From NCBI RefSeq assembly GCF_947495315.1, contig NZ_CANLYD010000009.1, forward strand, positions 62,001 to 126,000: a DNA stretch of 64,000 nt, written 5' to 3'. A program made the position numbers and the translations under genes. The DNA comes from an uncultured Aquimarina sp. (GTDB taxonomy: Bacteria > Bacteroidota > Bacteroidia > Flavobacteriales > Flavobacteriaceae). Below are positions 18,190 to 24,482 of this stretch, one piece after another. Numbering within the stretch: the first letter of the stretch is position 1; the number at the start of each line of letters is the position of its first letter. Under the pieces are notes generated by a model. That model did not search any database. It saw nothing but the letters and a program-made list of their open reading frames with translations, and was not told the origin of the DNA.

Positions 18190-18878
18190 AATTTTAGTTT
18201 TATAGGTTTAATATTATTTTTGGCTAAATTAGGCTGGGCAAGGGATGCCGGGCAAAACAAATCTGGCGAGAAGGAAAAAAAAGCCTTGAAAGTGAAAAAT
18301 CGGCGATGAAAAGAACACAAAGTTTTACCCCTAAAAACGAATGAAACCTCAATCTTTCATTTGTTGGTCAAAAGTATAATCACCTTAAGATTCTGTTATG
18401 GAAAAACCGAAAAAACAGTGTATAAAAACTAAGATTGCTAAGCCAAAAAAGGCGTTTTTATAAATACGTAATTGTGTTTCATCTTTATTGATAAGTTTCA
18501 GGATGGTTAGATCTTAAATCGGTACTATTTAAATATGAGAAACTTAAAAAAGCTTGCTGTTATAATAGATCTTACTGACCTTTAAATTTCAATTAATTTG
18601 AAGAATGATTACAAATCGATGCGATATTTTTTAATACCATAATCAATTTAACATTTAGGAAAACTATGATGAAAAAGTATAAAACATTTCAGTACTAATC
18701 TAAAAGAGTGTTGTGTCTGAGCTAACTGAAGACAAAATGCTCGCCTGCCCACAAAGTAGAATACCGAGAATACTTTTTAACCAACAATTCTATGCTCGAT
18801 GGATTTCTCTAAAGTCGAAATATGAGAATTTACAGAATTTTGGTTAAAAAAAATGTCTAAATGACAACGAGCATCACA
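18190..18878. other. Intergenic stretch without a recognisable gene
   Basis: About 690 bases, part of the 1.1-kb space between 17773 and 18878. Apart from the TACTTTTG element at 18369-18376, I see no supported gene, terminator or RNA. Composition is AT-rich with stop codons in all frames. Confidence 0.4.
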
Positions 18879-19463
18879 TTATTTTTTTTCTACTTTAATC
18901 GTATACTTATCTTTATAGAGTAGCATTAGATTACAGAACGAAATAATAAAACCTGCCGATAACAAATAACATAAGAACAAAAGTACTATAAGCTGTATTC
19001 TATTAGATGTAATACTTTCTTTGGTCCAGGCTTTTTCTGGGTCACCAAGAATAATCATCATTTGCTCATTTCTGGCTGGTAAGAAACCATGAGAGTCTTT
19101 GAATGCTTCAAAAGGGTTGGTTTCTATTAACTCATTACCAATCACAATATCTTTATCCAGATATGGTAATGTTTTGCTTTCGCGCGCGAGATGATATGCC
19201 GCATAAGTCCCTACAAAAATCACGATAAAATTAATAGATAACCGCATCCATACTCTGATGACTTTATTTTTTAAGGAGTATAAAATTAAGAATCCCGCAA
19301 GGGCGGTAGCAATGAATACTCCAAATTTCATTAAAAAAGTGGTGTTCTCATCGGATGCATACCAAGAAGGCAAAGGGATTATAAAAGATCCTGCAACAGA
19401 GGCTATCCAGGTACTAAGCAGCGTGATTTCTTTCCAGACTTCCTTTAGTTTTGATACCGGCAT
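18879..19463 (-). CDS. Membrane protein with about four helices, unknown function
   Basis: I start it at ATG 19463 (MPVSKLKEVWKEI), giving 194 residues. The longer frame from 19511 would overlap the upstream lipoprotein gene, whereas 19463 starts 5 bases after that gene's stop. Hydrophobic helices lie at about 16-34, 46-64, 70-90 and 155-180. The segment between helices three and four (about 95-150) holds a polar loop with DIVIGNELIETNPFEAF. I recognise no family. It is translationally linked to the lipoprotein gene at 19468-20142, and the two probably form one envelope unit. Confidence 0.72.
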   Translation of the reverse strand: MPVSKLKEVWKEITLLSTWIASVAGSFIIPLPSWYASDENTTFLMKFGVFIATALAGFLILYSLKNKVIRVWMRLSINFIVIFVGTYAAYHLARESKTLPYLDKDIVIGNELIETNPFEAFKDSHGFLPARNEQMMIILGDPEKAWTKESITSNRIQLIVLLFLCYLLSAGFIISFCNLMLLYKDKYTIKVEKK

Positions 19464-19467
19464 AATA

Positions 19468-20142
19468 TTACAATTTTGGAGTTTTAAGTACCAATTGTTT
19501 TTCCTCTTCACCGCTATTACTCATAATCAAATGCAGTTCTGGTTCTCCTACACGATCTTCTTTTTCTAACCAAAAAAGATAATACCCAGGTACAAAATCC
19601 TGAACAGCATTCTGAGTAGGTTGGTTAAACCGAAACCTTTTAATATCCTGTCCCTGCTCGTAGGACAACTTCCCGAAAACAAAAAAACCTTCTTCTTCAT
19701 TAGAATTTACTGTTACTTTAATTTTTGTAGTAGCATTATTTGCTGCTGTATTCTTAATCGTTTGTAATTTAGCATCATAGTCTTTATGAATAGCATTCAA
19801 GACAAATGCTTTATCTGAAGTGGTATTAAACTCCTTGTTCATAAGACGTATTGTTTTCTCTACCTCTTTTAATGTGGCCATATATTCTGGAGAAAGTGCG
19901 TATTTCTCATTACATTTCTCTAATAAAGGAAATAATTCTGATCGCTTTTTTTCTAAGGTATCGTATGCACTGGCAAGTTCCTTATCTCCATCTGTAACAA
20001 TTTTTTCTCCAATACTAGCCAAGGCTTGTTGTGTGTTTGACAAAACTATTGCGAGGCTATTATCTTTTGGACCATAACTTGCACAACCGCTTATAAAAGC
20101 CAGTATGAGAATCGTTAAGGTTTGTGTAACTAATTTTTTCAT
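19468..20142 (-). CDS. Lipoprotein with helical domain and C-terminal beta-rich domain
   Basis: A 224-residue protein. The N-terminus is a lipoprotein signal with lipobox FISGC (Cys20). Residues 25-135 are helical and rich in Lys/Glu (LEKKRSELFPLLEKCNEKY). Residues 140-224 look like a small beta domain (KVTVNSNEEEGFFVFGKL, PGYYLFWLEKED) that resembles no named family I know. It is likely tethered in the periplasm or outer membrane. First gene of an operon with the four-helix membrane protein. It sits 43 bases behind the -7 element of promoter site A, the eCIS-type promoter. Confidence 0.78.
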   Translation of the reverse strand: MKKLVTQTLTILILAFISGCASYGPKDNSLAIVLSNTQQALASIGEKIVTDGDKELASAYDTLEKKRSELFPLLEKCNEKYALSPEYMATLKEVEKTIRLMNKEFNTTSDKAFVLNAIHKDYDAKLQTIKNTAANNATTKIKVTVNSNEEEGFFVFGKLSYEQGQDIKRFRFNQPTQNAVQDFVPGYYLFWLEKEDRVGEPELHLIMSNSGEEEKQLVLKTPKL

Positions 20143-20184
20143 GTGTAATCATATTTAGTTTTGCTGGTCTATCACATTGCTTCG

Positions 20185-20252
20185 TAAAGATATATGTTGA
20201 AATAGGTATCCAACTATCACTAAAACGACAAATCAAGGTAATTTCCCGACCA
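20185..20252 (-). promoter_or_regulatory. Shared-type promoter with direct-repeat operator (site A)
   Basis: Minus strand: GGTCG in the distal half-site (ending 20247), TTTGTCG (20232-20226), ATAGT (20217-20213), 20 bases, TATCTTTA (20192-20185; one mismatch to TAnnTTTG). Half-site period 21. The ATAGT-to--7 gap is one base longer than in sites B, C, E and F. Confidence 0.6.
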
Positions 20253-20256
20253 GATT

Positions 20257-21033
20257 TTATGATCTCTGTAAGTCATTCTCTAACTTATTCCAATCAAATG
20301 CGGGCCCTATATCCCATTTTCCAGAAGATCGATAATTTACGTGAGATGTAATCCCTTTAAAATTGACCAACTCATTTTCTGCCACTATATCATATCGTTT
20401 ATCCTCTGGCAGGAATGCTGCAGGTATATTATATTCCGCAGTTAAATACCGAAGTAATAAAGCCAAGCTTTTATATTGTCTAATGGTATATCTGGCATAG
20501 TATTGTTCCCCTCGATACGGTATATCTAGCTTGGTATAGAATCTAGTTTCATTAATATGGCAGTATACATCGGTATCGCTATATACGGTGACCAGTTGGT
20601 CTCCAATTCTTTTCAAAAACCCGATATTAGAAAGTTCTATTGCTATAGTTCTCTTCGCACCATTAGTGTTTCCTCCTACGGCCCCAGAACCTAAGTGATA
20701 TGCCCAATAGGCAGAAGACCACATATTAAGAATAGTACCATTTCTGGCAATGATAAAAGGTACAGAAACACGATAATTAGGCTTGGACAAAGCCGCCACA
20801 TCTCCTTTTAAATAGCCAGCTGTATAATGCAGTACAATCTGTGTTTTTGTGTTTTTCTCTTGCTCATAAAATGAAGTATCTCCATTTTTTTGCCTACAGT
20901 TAATATACGGCATCGACTCATTAGTTCCTTTAATTGGAACCGCATTCGGAGTTAATACAAATTCTTTTCCGTCTGAGTCTCTTCCTGTTTCAAAAAATGT
21001 ATTCTCGTGATTTGCTATACTTGTTGCCTTCAT
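20257..21033 (-). CDS. N-acetylmuramoyl-L-alanine amidase (Amidase_2 type)
   Basis: A 258-residue protein with no signal peptide. From about residue 65 it carries an Amidase_2 (T7 lysozyme / PGRP-like) zinc amidase fold. The first zinc His is in IVLHYTAG (about residue 69), the substrate-side region reads YWAYHLGSG and TIAIELSN, and the second His is in ITSHVNYR, followed by GKWDIGPAFDW. The family cleaves the bond between MurNAc and L-Ala in peptidoglycan. Without a signal peptide it would need a holin, lysis or another exporter to reach the wall, as phage endolysins do. It has its own eCIS-type promoter (site B, 30 bases from -7 element to start), which makes a role in eCIS particle release or assembly a reasonable inference. 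Confidence 0.88.
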   Translation of the reverse strand: MKATSIANHENTFFETGRDSDGKEFVLTPNAVPIKGTNESMPYINCRQKNGDTSFYEQEKNTKTQIVLHYTAGYLKGDVAALSKPNYRVSVPFIIARNGTILNMWSSAYWAYHLGSGAVGGNTNGAKRTIAIELSNIGFLKRIGDQLVTVYSDTDVYCHINETRFYTKLDIPYRGEQYYARYTIRQYKSLALLLRYLTAEYNIPAAFLPEDKRYDIVAENELVNFKGITSHVNYRSSGKWDIGPAFDWNKLENDLQRS

Positions 21034-21062
21034 ACCTTATTTAATTTATAGTTATAATGATA

Positions 21063-21131
21063 TCAAAGGTACCTACAGTCTTATGTATAGACTATCTCAA
21101 AACCGCCAAATAAAGGGAAAATTGCGACAGA
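21063..21131 (-). promoter_or_regulatory. Shared-type promoter with direct-repeat operator (site B)
   Basis: Minus strand: TCTGTCG (21131-21125), TTTGGCG (21109-21103), ATAGT (21094-21090), 19 bases, TACCTTTG (21070-21063). Half-site period 22. The amidase gene starts at 21033. Confidence 0.72.
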
Positions 21132-21163
21132 GTAGTTGCTTTTATAAATTCTTATGTTTTATA

Positions 21164-21350
21164 GAAAAACATCCATCCCCAACCCTTCCTTCAAAGGAAG
21201 GGGGCTTAAAATCATCATATAAGCCTTATATTATCTCATTTTTTAAGTTAAAACCCACCACTCCAACGCTAAAACTCGCCCACCGCTATCGCGATGGATT
21301 AGAGATTTTAACCAATACCCCTCACCTTAATCCTCTCCCCAAGGAGAGGA
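21164..21350. repeat. Dispersed flavobacterial palindromic repeats
   Basis: Two short palindromes in the 441-base gap between amidase and membrane protein: cccttccttcaaaggaaggg (21183-21202) preceded by aaacatccatcccc, and tcctctccccaaggagagga (21331-21350). The first type recurs at 33350 and, inverted, at 35331. They are REP-like elements between transcription units. Nothing else is seen in this gap apart from promoter site B. Confidence 0.75.
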
Positions 21351-21474
21351 AACTCAGATGTTTAATTTACAGATTTTTATTCTCTAATAATCAATATCAA
21401 AAAAGAAGTGTACACACGAGAGCCTTTAAAGGAAGGAAGCTCCAAATACTTTTTTGGAAATCCAACAGCACCGA

Positions 21475-22167
21475 TTATGCTTTCGAAACAGTCATTTTCT
21501 TTATAACATTTTGTATATCCTTATCAATTCTTCCTTTTACCAACCAGGCAACTGCAAATGCATACACAGCTACCCACTCTAACCAAAAAGTATAGGCAGG
21601 AAGTACCTCATCCATGTTTATTTTTAGCAATTTCTCCAGAGCGAAAATTATAATAAGCGCACCTACAGAAGCCCAAACGATGATACCACTCCTGCGAAAC
21701 AATCGATTCCTAGAAGCAGATGCATCGTGATTTAAAACAAATTTGTAAAAACTCATATACCCCAACAAAAAGAAAAATGAAGCTGCACTAAGCAAATGAA
21801 TTGCCCCAAGCAAGCTGTTAGATTGATGACCAAACAAATAGGGAGTATCCGTAAAAAACAAAGTTCCTAATGGATTTTCCGATTTGGTAGGAATTAGTAC
21901 TGTAATTAAAATGCATATTCCTGCTACGGTGGTGATCAAACGATCGCTAAAAGACTCCCCTTCTTGTTTGGGATATCCTCTATAATTTATCAAGATTAAG
22001 CCAAAAGCCGACAGTATCAAAATAAAAAACACACCTCCTGCAGTATAATAATAATGACTCATACTAGACAGTAATTCCTGATGTGCTACTAACAACAATA
22101 TAGGTAGTGCTAATCCCAGGATTCCTATTGTTTTTCTAAGCGAATACATTGATTTTTTATCTTCCAT
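21475..22167 (-). CDS. Six-helix membrane protein (DUF998-like topology)
   Basis: A 230-residue integral membrane protein with six evenly spaced helices: about 10-27, 40-57, 74-92, 116-138, 154-174 and 190-210. No catalytic motif is visible. The spacing and the SHYYYTAGGVFF / LSAASFFFLLGYM segments recall DUF998-like proteins, but I cannot confirm the family. The start at 22167 is the first ATG; MYSLRKTIG at residue 7 is an alternative. Single-gene unit behind eCIS-type promoter site C (23 bases from -7 element to start). Whether it is a transporter, a sensor or a holin-like partner of the amidase cannot be told. Confidence 0.7.
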   Translation of the reverse strand: MEDKKSMYSLRKTIGILGLALPILLLVAHQELLSSMSHYYYTAGGVFFILILSAFGLILINYRGYPKQEGESFSDRLITTVAGICILITVLIPTKSENPLGTLFFTDTPYLFGHQSNSLLGAIHLLSAASFFFLLGYMSFYKFVLNHDASASRNRLFRRSGIIVWASVGALIIIFALEKLLKINMDEVLPAYTFWLEWVAVYAFAVAWLVKGRIDKDIQNVIKKMTVSKA

Positions 22168-22189
22168 AATTATCTTATTTATAATACTT

Positions 22190-22257
22190 CAAATGTAGAA
22201 AGAGAAAGTTCTTAGGACTATTAAAAAACCGTCAAATCAAGGGAATTTTGCGACAAA
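22190..22257 (-). promoter_or_regulatory. Shared-type promoter with direct-repeat operator (site C)
   Basis: The clearest copy. Minus strand: TTTGTCG (22257-22251), TTTGACG (22236-22230), ATAGT (22221-22217), 19 bases, TACATTTG (22197-22190). Half-site period 21. The core between the half-sites is nearly the same as in site B (cttgattt / ctttattt). Confidence 0.75.
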
Positions 22258-22327
22258 CCTATCATCTGAATCTGTCAGGTTAAAGAAACCCAAAGCAATG
22301 GCATTTAAACTTTTACTGTTATTTTGG

Positions 22328-22445
22328 ATTCCGGCCTACGCCGGAATGACAAGCTTCTCCGACTTTTTTGTTTTTTTCATTCCTCTGTTGGAAACCTAAC
22401 AGGGCTGAACTTTTCTAATATCGAGCCCTGAGCGTAACCGAAGGG
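22328..22445. repeat. Two REP-like palindromes downstream of the eCIS operon
   Basis: attccggcctacgccggaat (22328-22347) and ccctgagcgtaaccgaaggg (22426-22445). The second belongs to the same family as 35030-35049 and as the insert inside the effector gene at 27066-27089. Both types are widespread intergenic repeats in flavobacterial genomes. Confidence 0.7.
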
Positions 22446-22447
22446 TG

Positions 22448-22830
22448 AGTTGAACTTACATGGATACTTTGCTCTACAAAGTTGCTGACTTCATAGAACA
22501 AGATATAGTGCGCCCAAAGAGAACGTGAGAGAACGCAGACCCTTCGCGCACCTTTTCTTATTGTTAGCGTTGGATATTGATATCCACGCGACCCTCAAAC
22601 TTCTCTCCGCGAGAGATAAAGTACGCTTCGCGACCTAAGCACCCTTCTTCGCGCAGATCCCCTATGTCTTCGCGAGGACTTACCTGATCTGCGAATGCCT
22701 ATTACTTCGCAGTATTTTATTTCGCACTATTCATGCTACACATAAACTCTTATCTTCTCACTGTTGACACTACGAAGTTACACCTGTCTGCTTCCGGAAA
22801 AAACTTTGCCCTTATAAGTATATCATTTTA
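22448..22830. other. Gene-free, ttcgcg-rich spacer
   Basis: The spacer between the last effector gene and the REP-like palindromes. It is visibly less AT-rich than its surroundings and holds several ttcgcg or near-ttcgcg words (about 22548, 22627, 22645 and 22668). No frame longer than a few dozen codons and no known RNA is seen. Probably decayed repeat material. Confidence 0.4.
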
Positions 22831-24312
22831 TTATTGATTATCGGCTCGCTTTACTCGTATAATCAAATTTTTAAGACGAACATCATGAGGTTTAAAACCA
22901 GGAAAATAACCGAAATCACTATTACCAAAAAACCAAGCCTTACCCGAAGTAGTTATTAATCTATTCTTTACCTTTTTTTGTTGATTACTTTTATCATTGT
23001 CCCCAAACATTGTACTATAATCCTTGTTCTCTTCATGGGTGGAAGACTTAGCAAAACCTGATGCATTATTGGGAATGCTACGATTACCTCCTTTAACGTA
23101 TAGCTCATGTATCTCCTTATACACTCCTTTCAAATATTTTCTTTTACTTACATTCTTTAGTGTACGGGTCGCTAAGGAAATCACCCATAAAGGATAGTCT
23201 CTTTCAATATCACCAGTATCTCCTCTTTGATGACCTTTTCTAGAATCATGTATGGTGACTTCATCATTTTCAATTTTAGTAATCATTACCCAATGTGCTC
23301 CTGCAGAATCATCAGAATTATTGATTGTGAATTTATTTTGGTCAGGATAACCTTGCTTCTCATAATTTTCTAAAACATCTATGTCAACAGCGATCATAGC
23401 TCCCACAGCTTCTTGATTTAAGTCTTCTTTAGATATGTTTTCTCTCTCTCCTACAGCATCAAGCCATGATTGATTATCAGAATTTTCGGGTGCCAAGCGT
23501 TGTTCTAACGTTACTGGATAATCAGTTGATTGGTTATATTTATCAATCAGAGCTTTAATATCACTAAAGTTGACTAATTCACCTTGAGCCGTAATATAGG
23601 CACTCGATCCCCCAGCTGCTCTTAATAATTCTGTTTTTCTTTCAATACGAAAATCTGAAGTTATCCTTTTATCATATGCTACCGCTATAGCATTGGCCAA
23701 TGCATAGATACCACAGGTCCCTGCGTTTTGTACCATTTGTTGATTCCCTTCTCTATTAAACCCTCCAACTCTCTGTATTGCTTTACTAGATTGAGATATT
23801 GCTACTTTTTTATTTTGGATCACATTATGATTAGTACCAGTCACCATCCGATCCACTACCCGCTCACGGGTGGTATCTACATTTTGGCCATTCACTACCA
23901 TATCCCCTTTAGGAGTGCCATTGATCGTATTATCGATCGCATGAGCAACTTCGTGTCTGATATTATACTCCGTATCCATGCCTGGTGCAAAATGAATATT
24001 TTTTCCTTGTATGGTTGCTTCTGCCTGTAATTTTGAAGGAAACGAAGAATTATGAGTTGCTTTTAGACTTGAGGTATCCACGCCATATTGTTGTCCCATA
24101 GTTGCGGCTATCTGCTGAAACTGTGAAGAACCTTTTGGTTTTTTTTGGATAGGATTTTCAGAACCACCCATAACTGATATCAGTTTACGCTGTACAGCTA
24201 TAGCAGGGCGGTTGTCGGCAATCGTAGCTTCACCACCGGTACTGTGTTCTTGTCGTACGCGTTGTATCGTTTCTTTCTGTCGTTCTTGGGTTTTGTCTGT
24301 TTGTGTTTTCAT
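22831..24312 (-). CDS. eCIS candidate effector 5: DUF4157 plus papain-like Cys domain
   Basis: A 493-residue protein. Residues 1-50 are the leader shared by the effector set (TQERQKETIQRV, GGEATIADNRPAIAVQRKL). Residues about 60-160 are a DUF4157-type domain of the HEVAHAID subtype (HExxH at 120-124), as in effector 1. From about 190 a new domain has the order Cys200 in NAGTCGIYALANAIA, His340 in AGAHWVMITKI and Asp356 in VTIHDSRKG. This Cys-His-Asp order fits a papain-like cysteine protease or deamidase/transglutaminase fold, a frequent toxin type. The family is assigned from motif order only. DUF4157 is a hallmark of eCIS-linked cargo. It is the last gene of the minus-strand array; no immunity gene is evident beside it. 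Confidence 0.78.
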   Translation of the reverse strand: MKTQTDKTQERQKETIQRVRQEHSTGGEATIADNRPAIAVQRKLISVMGGSENPIQKKPKGSSQFQQIAATMGQQYGVDTSSLKATHNSSFPSKLQAEATIQGKNIHFAPGMDTEYNIRHEVAHAIDNTINGTPKGDMVVNGQNVDTTRERVVDRMVTGTNHNVIQNKKVAISQSSKAIQRVGGFNREGNQQMVQNAGTCGIYALANAIAVAYDKRITSDFRIERKTELLRAAGGSSAYITAQGELVNFSDIKALIDKYNQSTDYPVTLEQRLAPENSDNQSWLDAVGERENISKEDLNQEAVGAMIAVDIDVLENYEKQGYPDQNKFTINNSDDSAGAHWVMITKIENDEVTIHDSRKGHQRGDTGDIERDYPLWVISLATRTLKNVSKRKYLKGVYKEIHELYVKGGNRSIPNNASGFAKSSTHEENKDYSTMFGDNDKSNQQKKVKNRLITTSGKAWFFGNSDFGYFPGFKPHDVRLKNLIIRVKRADNQ

Positions 24313-24348
24313 CGTACACTATCTACTTTTTTAATAATCTCCTGTGTG

Positions 24349-24382
24349 GCGCCACTAGTTACAAACTAGCGGTAGCGGGGGC
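24349..24382. repeat. Hairpin repeat between effector genes, copy 1
   Basis: gccactagttacaaactagc followed by ggtagcgggggc. The same word recurs at 29890-29923, also in a gap between two effector genes. ctagtt/aactag can fold into a short hairpin with an aca loop. It may be a REP-like element or a substrate for recombination between effector cassettes. Confidence 0.7.
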
Positions 24383-24482
24383 ACCTGCCCATTGTGCAAA
24401 TTTAAGCATGCGTGCCGTTGTCATTGACTGTCCCGCCCATACTGGTAAAACTGCTCTACGTTATTTAAATTTTTGATAGATC

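Noticed and set aside
21083..21595. Plus-strand frame of 170 codons between amidase and membrane protein genes
   Set aside because: It reads through promoter site B and REP-like palindromes and overlaps the membrane protein gene in antisense.
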